From Paenirhodobacter ferrireducens (GTDB lineage Bacteria > Pseudomonadota > Alphaproteobacteria > Rhodobacterales > Rhodobacteraceae), in contig NZ_SAVB01000009.1 in assembly GCF_004022265.1 (NCBI RefSeq), positions 62,001 to 126,000 on the forward strand: DNA of 64,000 bases, written 5' to 3'. The translations under genes and the position numbers were made by a program. Numbering within the stretch: the first letter of the stretch is position 1; each line of letters begins with the position of its first letter. Shown here in pieces: positions 1-7,877 of the stretch. The notes under the pieces are model-generated. The model made no database searches, was not told where the DNA came from, and was given only the letters and a program-made list of their open reading frames with translations.

Positions 1-1
1 A

Positions 2-520
2 AGCCTGCGCGCGCAGGCGGCGGAGCCGGGACAGGAGCTGCTGGCCGACTGGCTTGCACAGCTCGACCGGGCGGAGAATCGCTGGGACTTCGAGCGCTAT
101 GCCCGGCCCGACGTCGCCGGCCGTGCGGTGGCGCTGCGTGACGCGATCACCGTGCTGCCCGAGGGCGAGACGATGCCGACGGCGCTGCTGAACGAGATCG
201 CCCGGGTTGCCGCCGACGACTGGGCAGCGGGCTGTGCTGCGCGCACGCCCGAAGGGCATCCGGGTTGCGTGCTGGTGATCGACGATTTCGTGCCGGCCCA
301 GCCCGGGCGCGAGGCGCTTTTGCTGCGTCTCGACGGGGTTCTGGCGTTGCACGAGACCGGCGAGAGCTGGAGCGTCGCGCGGGCGGTCTGGCTGGGCGCC
401 GGGGCGCCGGCCGGCGGTGCGGCGATGATCGATTCGCTCTATGCCGCCGGCGGGGCGCCGGTCGCCACCGAGTTGCGGGCGCTGCCGCTTGGCGGCCAGC
501 AGCTGACGGTCCTGCCCTAG
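2..520 (+). CDS. Unknown protein, C-terminal part (start outside window)
   Basis: The frame is open from the first bases of the window and ends at a TAG at 518-520, so only the last 172 residues are visible. I do not recognise the family. The visible part is rich in Ala, Gly and acidic residues, has no obvious membrane segment and no metal-binding or nucleotide-binding motif that I can name. Codon use, with G or C in most third positions, matches the neighbours, so it is very probably a real gene. An ATG-like start at 128 is internal to the same frame and should not be taken as the true start. It is followed after 62 bases by the H-NOX gene and may be co-transcribed with it; no terminator is visible in the gap. 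Confidence 0.7.
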   Translation, partial: SLRAQAAEPGQELLADWLAQLDRAENRWDFERYARPDVAGRAVALRDAITVLPEGETMPTALLNEIARVAADDWAAGCAARTPEGHPGCVLVIDDFVPAQPGREALLLRLDGVLALHETGESWSVARAVWLGAGAPAGGAAMIDSLYAAGGAPVATELRALPLGGQQLTVLP

Positions 521-582
521 GGCGCGCCGATTGGGATTTTGTTAAGGCTGCCGGGCTATGGTTCCTCCCGAACGGAGGGATC

Positions 583-1173
583 ATGTACGGTCTGATCAAC
601 AAAGCCTTGCAGGCGTTCTTGGTGGAAAACTACGGACCCGCGCTGTGGTCGCGGGTGGCGCACGCCCTGGGTGTCGGACCCGAGGGCTTCGAGGCGATGT
701 TGCGCTATGAGGACCGACTCACCGAAGAGCTGATCGACATCGCCGCGCGCACGCTCGATAAGCCGCGCGCCGCGCTGCTCGAGGATGTCGGCGCCTTCCT
801 GACCACGATCGAGCCGCTGCGCCGGCTGCTGCGCTTCGGCGGGTCGGACTACTGGGAGTTCCTGTTCTCGCTCGACGAGTTGCAGGGGCGCGGGCTGATG
901 ACCCTGCCCGACCTCGAACTGCCCGAGCTGTCGCTGCGTTCGGAAAGCGGGGGGCGCTTCGTGATCGAGGTGCGGGGCCCGATCGCTGGCTGGGGCGCGG
1001 TGATGGCCGGGCTCTTGCGCGCGATGGCGGATGATTATGGCGCGCTGGTGCTGATCGAGGCGGTGCCGCCCTGCGGTCGGCTCGAACGGGTGCAGGTGAT
1101 GCTGCTCGAGGCGGCCTATGCCAGCGGCCGCCGTTTCGATCTGGCGCTGCCCTCGGCCGAGGCGGTGGCATGA
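583..1173 (+). CDS. H-NOX (haem NO-binding) domain protein lacking the haem ligand
   Basis: This 196-residue protein opens with MYGLINKALQ, the typical start of bacterial H-NOX domains, and has the length of a stand-alone H-NOX. Members normally bind haem and sense NO or O2, then act on a partner diguanylate cyclase or kinase. Here the proximal histidine, expected near residue 102, appears to be Gln101 in the segment SLDELQGRG. The YxSxR motif that holds the haem propionates is also lost: the matching stretch VRGPI at 130-134 has Val, Gly and Ile at the three key positions. I infer that it does not bind haem in the usual way. An AGGGATC sequence lies just before the ATG. The stop overlaps the start of the HNOBA-GGDEF gene by 4 bases, so the two are probably co-translated partners. 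Confidence 0.85.
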   Translation: MYGLINKALQAFLVENYGPALWSRVAHALGVGPEGFEAMLRYEDRLTEELIDIAARTLDKPRAALLEDVGAFLTTIEPLRRLLRFGGSDYWEFLFSLDELQGRGLMTLPDLELPELSLRSESGGRFVIEVRGPIAGWGAVMAGLLRAMADDYGALVLIEAVPPCGRLERVQVMLLEAAYASGRRFDLALPSAEAVA

Positions 1174-2204
1174 ACAGCAGTCTTTCTCCCTGCAAGGCAG
1201 TGCTGCAGGGCGGTCTGAGCCCGGCGGCGCTTGGCGAGCTGATGCCGATGTTCCTGTGGCTCGACCGGCACGGGGTGATCTGCGCGGCCGGCCCCACGCT
1301 GATGAAAATTCTCGGCCCCGGTCCGGTGGTCGGCACCGCCTTCGAGACGCATTTCCATCTGCGTCGGGCGCGGGCGCGGCGGCACGAGCAGGACGAGGCG
1401 CACCCGGGCGGGCGCAAGCTGATCCTGATGCTGCTCTCCCATCCCGAGATCGGCCTGCGCGGCACCGCGGTCGAGGTCGGGCCGGAAGGGGCAGAGGGGA
1501 TGCTTCTGAATCTCACCTTCGGCATCCATCTGGCCGATGCGGTGCGCGAATTCGGCCTGACCGAGGGCGATTTCGCCACCTCTGACCTGGCGATCGAGCT
1601 GCTCTATCTGCGCGAGGCGAAGGCCGCGGTGATGGATGAGCTGCGGGCGCTGAACGGCCGGCTTGAGGAGGCGCGGCGCGCCGCCGAACGGCAGGCGCTG
1701 ACCGACCCGCTCACCGGGCTGGCGAACCGGCGCGCCTTCGACGCGGCACTGCAAAAGGCGGTGCGGGCGCAGGCGCATGGCGGCGCGCCCTTCGCCCTGG
1801 TGCTGGTCGACCTCGACCATTTCAAGCAGGTCAACGACCACATGGGCCATGCCGCGGGCGATCAGGTGCTGAACTGGGCCTCGGCGATCCTGGCCCAGGA
1901 GGTGCGGCGCGGCGATGTGGTGGCGCGTGCCGGCGGCGACGAATTCGTGCTGCTGCTGCGCGGCGCGATCGACCGCGCGGCGCTGCAGACGCTGGGCCGG
2001 CGGATGATCGCACGGCTCGAGGAACCCTGCGTGGTCGACGGCACCCCCTGCCGGATCTCGGCCTCGATCGGCATCGCCTTCTCGCGCGACTATCCGGAGC
2101 CCGAGGTGGACCGGATGCTCGCCGATGCCGACGCGGCGCTCTACGAGGCGAAGCGCAGCGGCCGGGGGCGCTGTTCGATCCATGCCGCGGGGGCGGTGGC
2201 CTGA
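1170..2204 (+). CDS. HNOBA-GGDEF diguanylate cyclase
   Basis: The protein has 344 residues. The N-terminal 130 or so look like an H-NOX-associated (HNOBA) sensor domain, containing FLWLDRHGVICAAGP. A signalling helix follows (about 135-175, LREAKAAVMDELRALNGRL), and then a GGDEF domain starting at DPLTGLANRRAF. The catalytic motif GGDEF is intact at 255-259. The product-inhibition site RxxD is present as RRGD five residues before it. It should therefore make cyclic di-GMP from two GTP in the cytoplasm. No EAL domain is present. The ATG overlaps the H-NOX stop in an ATGA, which is the standard arrangement for H-NOX-controlled cyclases. The unusual point is that the partner has lost its haem ligand, so the input signal may differ. 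Confidence 0.93.
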   Translation: MNSSLSPCKAVLQGGLSPAALGELMPMFLWLDRHGVICAAGPTLMKILGPGPVVGTAFETHFHLRRARARRHEQDEAHPGGRKLILMLLSHPEIGLRGTAVEVGPEGAEGMLLNLTFGIHLADAVREFGLTEGDFATSDLAIELLYLREAKAAVMDELRALNGRLEEARRAAERQALTDPLTGLANRRAFDAALQKAVRAQAHGGAPFALVLVDLDHFKQVNDHMGHAAGDQVLNWASAILAQEVRRGDVVARAGGDEFVLLLRGAIDRAALQTLGRRMIARLEEPCVVDGTPCRISASIGIAFSRDYPEPEVDRMLADADAALYEAKRSGRGRCSIHAAGAVA

Positions 2205-2263
2205 GCCATCCTGCTGTCACATTCCGCTTCCCATTGCAGGCCGCGATCGGGTAGGGGGGCTGC

Positions 2264-2872
2264 ATGAGACAGGGCTTTCCCATTGCGTCACCGGGGATGC
2301 GAATCGGCATTCTGGGCGGATCTTTCGATCCGGCCCACGAAGGCCATGCGCATATCACCCGCGAGGCTTTGCGCCGCTTCGGCCTTGACCGGGTGTGGTG
2401 GCTGGTCAGCCCCGGCAACCCGCTGAAGGCCCGCGGGCCGGCTCCGATCGCGCAGCGGATGGCCGAGGCGCGGCGGGTGATGCCCGATCCGCGCGTCGAC
2501 ATCACCGATCTCGAGGCCCGGCTTGGCACCCGCTTCACCGCGCAGACCCTGCGCCGGGTCACGGCGCTCTATCCGGGCGTGCATTTCGTCTGGCTGATGG
2601 GGGCGGACAACCTGCTGCAGTTCGACCGCTGGGACACCTGGCGCGCCATCCTCGGGCTGATGCCGGTGGGCGTGCTGGCGCGGCCGGGGGCGCGGTTCGT
2701 GGTGCGCCATGCCCGCGCCGCCCGCCTGTACGCGCCGATGCGGCTGCCCGAATCCGAGGCGCGGCGGCTACCCTTCGCCGCGCCGCCGGCCTGGTGCTTC
2801 CTGCAGATGCCGATGTCGGATCTGTCATCCTCGGCGATCCGCGCGCAGGGGGCTTGGCGCGGGCGGGACTGA
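2264..2872 (+). CDS. nadD: Nicotinate-nucleotide adenylyltransferase
   Basis: NadD joins nicotinate mononucleotide and ATP to make nicotinic acid adenine dinucleotide in cytoplasmic NAD synthesis. The 202-residue product has the nucleotidyltransferase signature [10 protein letters not shown] near residue 20 and the second motif SSSAIR near the C-terminus, in the place of the family's ISxTxxR. The segment [14 protein letters not shown] is typical of NadD. Length is normal. The chosen ATG lies 8 bases after a GTAGGGGG run; an internal ATG at residue 12 ([12 protein letters not shown]) is an alternative start that would remove 11 unconserved residues. It stands 59 bases after the cyclase gene and 65 bases before the PBP4-type gene, all on the same strand. 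Confidence 0.95.
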   Translation: MRQGFPIASPGMRIGILGGSFDPAHEGHAHITREALRRFGLDRVWWLVSPGNPLKARGPAPIAQRMAEARRVMPDPRVDITDLEARLGTRFTAQTLRRVTALYPGVHFVWLMGADNLLQFDRWDTWRAILGLMPVGVLARPGARFVVRHARAARLYAPMRLPESEARRLPFAAPPAWCFLQMPMSDLSSSAIRAQGAWRGRD

Positions 2873-2937
2873 GCCTTGCAGCCGCGCGCGGCGGGGGGCA
2901 GTATGCCGCCGACAGTCCCGATCACGGCGGGTGCAGG

Positions 2938-4377
2938 ATGAAGATTTCACGACGGGAAGCGATGACGGGCCTGGCGGCGCTTGGTCTGTGTGGCGGGCCG
3001 GCGCTTGGCCAGGGCACGGCGCTGCGGCCGGGCTCGGCCGAGGATGTGATCGCGGCGGCGCAGCTCGGCGGCGAGGTCAGCTATGTCGTTGTCGATGCGC
3101 GCAGCGGGCTGGTGCTTGAACAGCGCGGCGCCGATCGCGGCATGCCACCCGCTTCGACCGCGAAGACGATCACCTCGCTTTATGCGCTCGAGACGCTCGG
3201 GCCGGACTATCGCTTTCGCACCCGGCTGATCGCGACCGGGCCGATTGCCGGCGGCAAGATCCAGGGCGATCTGGTGCTGGCGGGGGGCGGCGATCCGACG
3301 CTCGAGACCGATGCGCTGGCCGAGATGGCGGCGCGGCTTGCGGCGGCCGGGGTGCGCGGTGTCACCGGGCGCTTCCTCGTCTGGGGCGGCGCGATCCCTT
3401 CTGCCGAGCAGATCGCCGACGACCAGCCGGTGCAGGTGGGCTACAACCCCGGGATTTCCGGGCTGATCCTGAATTACAACCGCGTCTATTTCGAATGGAA
3501 GCGTGCCGCGGGCGGCTATGCGCTGACGATGGATGCGCGCGGCGCGCGCAACGTGCCGCGGGTCTACAGTGCCGATGTCGGGCTTTCGAGCCGGGCGGCG
3601 CCGCTCTTCACCTATGCGCGGCAGGGCGGCAAGGAACACTGGACGGTGGCCTCGGGCAGCCTTGGAAAGGCGGGCAGCCGCTGGTTGCCGGTGCGCGACC
3701 CGGTGGCCTATGCGGGCGACGTGTTCCAGACGCTGGCCCGCGCGCAGGGCGTGCCGCTGCCGCCGCCGAAATCCGTCTCGACCTTGCCCGGCGGCACGGT
3801 GCTGGTCGAGCAGGTCTCGGACCCGCTGCCGGTGATCCTGCGGGCGATGATGAAGCATTCGACCAACGTCACCGCCGAGGCGGTGGGGATGACGACGAGC
3901 GTCGCGCGCGGCGCGCCGGCCGGCCGTGGCGCCTCGGGGGCGGCGATGAGCGAGTGGCTGCATGCCCGGCTTGGCGGCGGGCGCGCGCGCTTTGTCGATC
4001 ATTCCGGGCTTGGCGCCGACACAAGGATCTCGGCGATGGAGATGGTGCGGGCGGTGACGCTCCTGGGCCCGAAGGCGGGGCTGCGCGGGCTGATGAAGCC
4101 CTTCGCGCTGCGCGATGCGGGCGGCAAGGTGCAGCAGGGGCAGGCGCTGCGGGTCGATGCGAAGACCGGCACGCTGAACTTCGTCTCGACGCTGACCGGC
4201 TACATGACTGCGCCTGACGGCAGCGAGCTTGCCTTTGCGATCTTCACCGGCGATGTGGCGCGGCGCGCCCGCGCCGGGGCAAGCGAACAACCGCAGGGCG
4301 GGCGGGCCTGGATCAGCCGCTCGAAGGTGCTGCAAAGCGCGCTTCTGGAACGCTGGGGCGCACTTTACGGCGGCTGA
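2938..4377 (+). CDS. dacB: D-alanyl-D-alanine carboxypeptidase/endopeptidase, PBP4 (DacB) family
   Basis: This 479-residue enzyme belongs to the S13 peptidases, which trim or cleave peptidoglycan peptides in the periplasm. The three active-site motifs are visible: SxxK as STAK in PASTAKTITSLY (near residue 70), SxN as STN in KHSTNVTAEAVGM (near 308), and KTG in DAKTGTLNFVS (near 405). The N-terminus, ISRREAMTGLAALGLCG, has a twin-arginine pair before a hydrophobic stretch and an ALG-Q cleavage-like site, so export by the Tat pathway is likely. The ATG at 2938 was chosen because it gives this signal peptide; the frame is open further upstream, inside nadD, but that part is not coding. The next gene on the minus strand points toward it. 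Confidence 0.93.
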   Translation: MKISRREAMTGLAALGLCGGPALGQGTALRPGSAEDVIAAAQLGGEVSYVVVDARSGLVLEQRGADRGMPPASTAKTITSLYALETLGPDYRFRTRLIATGPIAGGKIQGDLVLAGGGDPTLETDALAEMAARLAAAGVRGVTGRFLVWGGAIPSAEQIADDQPVQVGYNPGISGLILNYNRVYFEWKRAAGGYALTMDARGARNVPRVYSADVGLSSRAAPLFTYARQGGKEHWTVASGSLGKAGSRWLPVRDPVAYAGDVFQTLARAQGVPLPPPKSVSTLPGGTVLVEQVSDPLPVILRAMMKHSTNVTAEAVGMTTSVARGAPAGRGASGAAMSEWLHARLGGGRARFVDHSGLGADTRISAMEMVRAVTLLGPKAGLRGLMKPFALRDAGGKVQQGQALRVDAKTGTLNFVSTLTGYMTAPDGSELAFAIFTGDVARRARAGASEQPQGGRAWISRSKVLQSALLERWGALYGG

Positions 4378-4500
4378 TCAGCGGTTCACGTCGCACCACA
4401 CCACATCCTCGGGCTGTGGCAGCGGCCCCTCGCCATCGCGGACGAACTCCTCGAGCGTGCGGCCTTCGGGCGCGGCGCCCTCGAATGTGGAGGACTGCTG
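4378..4500 (-). pseudogene. Possible remnant of a small gene
   Basis: The stretch immediately after dacB on the minus strand has a short open frame ending at 4378 whose last 40 or so codons have strong G/C third-position bias and read plausibly as protein (ending QPEDVVWCDVNR). Going upstream, the bias fades at about 4500 and no convincing start or ribosome-binding site appears before the frame runs into the TerB-like gene. I read this as either the 3' remnant of a decayed gene or a very small gene with an unclear start. I do not recognise the family. The rest of the gap (4500-4592) holds two small hairpins and nothing else I can name. Confidence 0.25.
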
Positions 4501-4563
4501 GCCGCGCCTGTCCAGACAGGCCTTCGGCTGTCTCGTGGAGCGAACCGTGAGCGGCCGCCCGGG

Positions 4564-4584
4564 GCCGGGACGAAAGATCCCGGC
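4564..4584. terminator. Stem-loop after the TerB-like gene
   Basis: A perfect 7-bp stem, GCCGGGA at 4564-4570 and TCCCGGC at 4578-4584, with a 7-base loop lies 9 bases beyond the stop of the leftward TerB-like gene. There is no U-rich tail in either direction, so if it ends transcription it is not a classical intrinsic terminator. It could equally stabilise the 3' end of the messenger. Confidence 0.35.
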
Positions 4585-4592
4585 TGTCCGGA

Positions 4593-5015
4593 TCAGAGCG
4601 TCAGGTGGCGCACCCGCGCGCCCCATTCGATCGCCACTGCGTGCAGCCGGTCGATCGACAGCTCGCCGCGGATCTCCTCGAGCATGCGCAGCTCGGGCTG
4701 GCGCAGAACACCATCGGCCGCGGCGACATCGCAGGCGAGCGCATAGGCGGTCTCGAACAGCTTCTCGGGCAGGCCCTCGCGCACCAGGCCGAAGAGCGCC
4801 TCGATTCCCTCTTCCTCCTCGAAGAGCGAATAGACCGTCTGTGCCACCGGGCGGATGCGGTCGATGTCGTAATCGGCGAAGATCGGCATGTGGTTCACCA
4901 TGCGCTCGATCGCGATCAGTTCGACGGTGCGGATCGTCTCGTCCGAGGCCGAGACCGCGACCATCACGGCGATCAGCGCATCCTGCGGGGAAAGCGAGGG
5001 GAGGGTGTCGGTCAC
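4593..5015 (-). CDS. TerB-like tellurite resistance family protein
   Basis: This 140-residue cytoplasmic, all-helical protein resembles the TerB-like (TerB/DjlA N-terminal) family. Typical features are the acidic core SASDETIRTVELIAIERMV, with paired acidic residues of the kind that bind metal in TerB, and the segment ACDVAAADGVLRQPELRML. The exact function of stand-alone members in alphaproteobacteria is not known, and the tellurite label is only a family name. I chose the GTG at 5015 because AAAGGA lies 6 bases upstream. An ATG nine codons earlier (5042) is possible but has no good ribosome-binding site. It is convergent with dacB and divergent from lysS, with about 100 bases of shared promoter region. 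Confidence 0.8.
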   Translation of the reverse strand: MTDTLPSLSPQDALIAVMVAVSASDETIRTVELIAIERMVNHMPIFADYDIDRIRPVAQTVYSLFEEEEGIEALFGLVREGLPEKLFETAYALACDVAAADGVLRQPELRMLEEIRGELSIDRLHAVAIEWGARVRHLTL

Positions 5016-5118
5016 GGTCTGTCCTTTCATGGGTTCCGCCATGAATTATTGACGATGGCGCGCCCGTTCAATAGGTGATGCGCGGATGGGCGCACGGGGC
5101 GCCCCGATGAGGATGACG

Positions 5119-6729
5119 ATGACCAACCTGCGCGACGCTGCGATGAACTCCAAAGCCTGGCCTTTCGAGGAAGCGCGCCGGGTGCTCAAACGCTACGAGA
5201 AAGCGCCGCCCGAGAAGGGCTATGTGCTGTTCGAGACCGGCTATGGCCCCTCGGGTCTGCCGCATATCGGCACCTTCGGCGAGGTCGCGCGCACCACGAT
5301 GATCCGTCGCGCCTTCGAGATCATCTCGGACATCCCGACGAAGCTCCTGTGCTTCTCGGACGACATGGACGGCATGCGCAAGGTGCCCGAGAACGTGCCG
5401 AACCAGGACCTGCTGAAGGCCAATATCCAGAAGCCGCTGACCGCGGTGCCCGACCCGTTCGGCGAGTTCGACAGCTTCGGCAACCACAACAACGCCATGC
5501 TGCGCCGCTTCCTCGACACCTTCGGGTTCGAATACGAATTCGCCTCGGCCACGCAGTATTACAAGACCGGCAAGTTCGATGACATGCTGCTGCGCTGTGC
5601 CGAGAAATACGATGACATCATGGCGATCATGCTGAAGTCGCTGCGCGAGGAACGTGCCTCGACCTATTCGTGCTTCCTGCCGATCCACCCGGAAACCGGC
5701 CGCGTGCTTTACGTGCCGATGAAGAATGTCGACGCCAAGGCCGGCACCGTGACCTTCGACGACGAGGACGGGCGGGAATGGACGCTGCCGGTGACCGGCG
5801 GCCACGTCAAGCTGCAGTGGAAGCCCGACTTCGGCATGCGCTGGGCTGCGCTTGGCGTCGATTTCGAGATGTACGGCAAGGACCACGCCACCAACACGCC
5901 GATCTACGACAACATCTGCAAGGTGCTGGGCGGCCGCGCGCCCGAGCATTTCACCTACGAGCTGTTCCTCGACGCGAATGGCGAGAAGATCTCGAAGTCG
6001 AAAGGCAACGGCCTGACGATCGACGAATGGCTGACCTATGCCTCGACCGAGAGCCTGAGCTATTTCATGTATCAGAAGCCGAAGACCGCAAAGCGGCTGT
6101 GGTGGGACGTGATCCCGAAGGCGGTGGATGAGTATCACCAGCAACTGCGCGCCTTCGCCGATCAGCCGGTCGAGAAGCAGATCGACAACCCGGTGTGGCA
6201 CATCCACGGCGGCAAGCCGCCGGTCTCGACGCTGGTCGTGCCCTTCGCCATGCTGCTCAACCTCGCCTCGGTCTCGGGGGCGCATGACAAGGAAACCCTG
6301 TGGGGCTTCATCCGCCGCTATGCCCCCGAGGCGACGCCGGAAAGCCACCCCGATCTTGACGCTGCGGCAGGCTTTGCGGTGCGCTACTTCCAGGACTTCG
6401 TTGCGCCGACGCGAGCCTTCCGCCTGCCCTCCGACAAGGAACGGGCGGCGATGGAGGACCTCATCGGCCGGCTGAAGGCGCTGCCGGCGCAGGAGCTGCA
6501 CGAGATCTTCCCGGACGAGGACCCGGCCGAGGGGCTGCAGACCATCGTCTTCGCGGTCGGCAAGGAGCACGGTTTCGAGCCGCTGCGCGACTGGTTCACC
6601 GCGCTGTACGAGGTGCTTCTGGGGCAAAGCCAGGGGCCGCGCTTCGGCGGGTTCATTGCGCTCTACGGCGTGACGGAAACCATCGCGCGGATGGAAACCG
6701 CGCTCGCGGGCGGGCTCGCCAACGCCTGA
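5119..6729 (+). CDS. lysS: Class I lysyl-tRNA synthetase
   Basis: This 536-residue enzyme charges tRNA-Lys with lysine. It is of the class I type (archaeal, also found in alphaproteobacteria and spirochaetes), not the class II LysRS of most bacteria. The class I signatures are HIGT near residue 40 (in [13 protein letters not shown]) and KISKSKG near residue 295. The helical C-terminal domain is complete. Three in-frame ATGs lie at 5107, 5113 and 5119; I chose 5119 because GAGGA sits 5 bases before it and the protein then begins [16 protein letters not shown]. It is a single gene, divergent from the TerB-like gene. The CHAD gene downstream is on the other strand. Confidence 0.95.
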   Translation: MTNLRDAAMNSKAWPFEEARRVLKRYEKAPPEKGYVLFETGYGPSGLPHIGTFGEVARTTMIRRAFEIISDIPTKLLCFSDDMDGMRKVPENVPNQDLLKANIQKPLTAVPDPFGEFDSFGNHNNAMLRRFLDTFGFEYEFASATQYYKTGKFDDMLLRCAEKYDDIMAIMLKSLREERASTYSCFLPIHPETGRVLYVPMKNVDAKAGTVTFDDEDGREWTLPVTGGHVKLQWKPDFGMRWAALGVDFEMYGKDHATNTPIYDNICKVLGGRAPEHFTYELFLDANGEKISKSKGNGLTIDEWLTYASTESLSYFMYQKPKTAKRLWWDVIPKAVDEYHQQLRAFADQPVEKQIDNPVWHIHGGKPPVSTLVVPFAMLLNLASVSGAHDKETLWGFIRRYAPEATPESHPDLDAAAGFAVRYFQDFVAPTRAFRLPSDKERAAMEDLIGRLKALPAQELHEIFPDEDPAEGLQTIVFAVGKEHGFEPLRDWFTALYEVLLGQSQGPRFGGFIALYGVTETIARMETALAGGLANA

Positions 6730-6762
6730 TCCGGGGCGGGGGACGGACCGGCCGCGGGCCGG

Positions 6763-7674
6763 TCAGTCCTCCGCTTCCTCGAGCTCGGGCAGGGCCGGAT
6801 CGCAGGCGTGATCCTCCTGCCGCCAGAGCGCATACCACGCCCCCCAGCGGGCGACGAGCGCCTCGGGCGCCTCGGCAAACAGCCGTTCTCCCAGAAAGAA
6901 GCTGAGCGTTTCCAGGCGCTTCTTCTCGTCCTCGATGCGGGTCGAGAGCGCCACCGCGGCTTCGGGCGAGAGATGGTCGGGCATCGCGCGCGCCAGAACC
7001 GCAAGGTCGTGATGCTGTCCGAGCGCCTCGCCCAGCCGGTCGGCGATGTCGGCATGTGCGCTCATCATCTCGGGCCAGATCGGCAGCAGCAACCGCGCCT
7101 GATACCAGTGATGCTTCACCCGCGACCGCCAGGCGTGGAAATGCTCGTCATCGCTGTCGCGTGCGGCGCGGATCATGCGCCGGCGCGCGTCGTGGAAGGT
7201 GGCGGCAAGCCCCGGGGCCAGCGCGTCCCAGCCCTTCTTCTCGAACGCCCAATGCGCGGCGCGGTCATGCACTTCGGCAATGCGCGCGCCGAAGGCCGAA
7301 AGGGCCGCAGCGGGCGGCGCGGTGGGCACGGGCGCCACCGCGGCCAGCATCTGCCGCGCCGCCGCCCCGGCCGCATCCTCGGCCGCGCCGAGCCGGGTGA
7401 GGGAGAGCCGCATCACCTCGGCATCGCGCAGCTCGGAAATGGCTGCGGCGGCATCGCGCAGCACGGCGTTCTCGCGGTGAAATTCGGGGAACACCGGCGC
7501 GACCAGGCGCAGCAGCCCGCGGGTCTTCTTGATGTGCTTGCGCAGCCCGTGCAACAGCGACCCTTCACCTGGGCTGATGGCGAGCCTGTCGAGAGCGCCG
7601 CGCAGCTCGTCGCGGGCGATGTGGCGCACCGTCTTCGCGATGCGGGGCTCTTTCGGGTCGAACTGGAACGGCAT
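6763..7674 (-). CDS. CHAD domain protein
   Basis: The 303-residue product is a stand-alone CHAD (conserved histidine alpha-helical domain) protein. CHAD domains bind inorganic polyphosphate on a basic surface lined by conserved His, Lys and Arg residues. Here these are seen in LLHGLRKHIKKTRGLLRL near residue 45 and again in FHAWRSRVKHHWYQARLL near residue 195. Many relatives carry an N-terminal CYTH domain; this one does not. The start at 7674 is supported by AAGGAGG 5 bases upstream; a longer frame upstream lacks a ribosome-binding site. The C-terminus is acidic (ELEEAED). It is monocistronic, convergent with lysS. Confidence 0.88.
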   Translation of the reverse strand: MPFQFDPKEPRIAKTVRHIARDELRGALDRLAISPGEGSLLHGLRKHIKKTRGLLRLVAPVFPEFHRENAVLRDAAAAISELRDAEVMRLSLTRLGAAEDAAGAAARQMLAAVAPVPTAPPAAALSAFGARIAEVHDRAAHWAFEKKGWDALAPGLAATFHDARRRMIRAARDSDDEHFHAWRSRVKHHWYQARLLLPIWPEMMSAHADIADRLGEALGQHHDLAVLARAMPDHLSPEAAVALSTRIEDEKKRLETLSFFLGERLFAEAPEALVARWGAWYALWRQEDHACDPALPELEEAED

Positions 7675-7708
7675 CTGGGCCTCCTTGCAGCGACTCCGAC
7701 CTAGCATG

Positions 7709-7732
7709 GGGCCATGGCCGTTCGGTGACAAG
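7709..7732 (-). promoter_or_regulatory. Possible sigma-70 promoter for the CHAD gene
   Basis: On the minus strand TTGTCA (7732-7727, five of six bases of the -35 consensus) is followed after 17 bases by CATGCT at the -10 position, a weak match. It lies about 40 bases upstream of the CHAD start. Offered only as a candidate. Confidence 0.25.
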
Positions 7733-7877
7733 ATGCTGCAATGCGGCAATGCGGCGGAAAGGGCGCAGCGCGCGCAGCACTCGGGCTTCGTCAACCCTTT
7801 CCATCTAGCTCTGGTCGCGCCCGCTGCGAGGGCCGCTGCAGCCCCGGCGGGCGGGCCGGAACAAGGAGGATGCGCAG

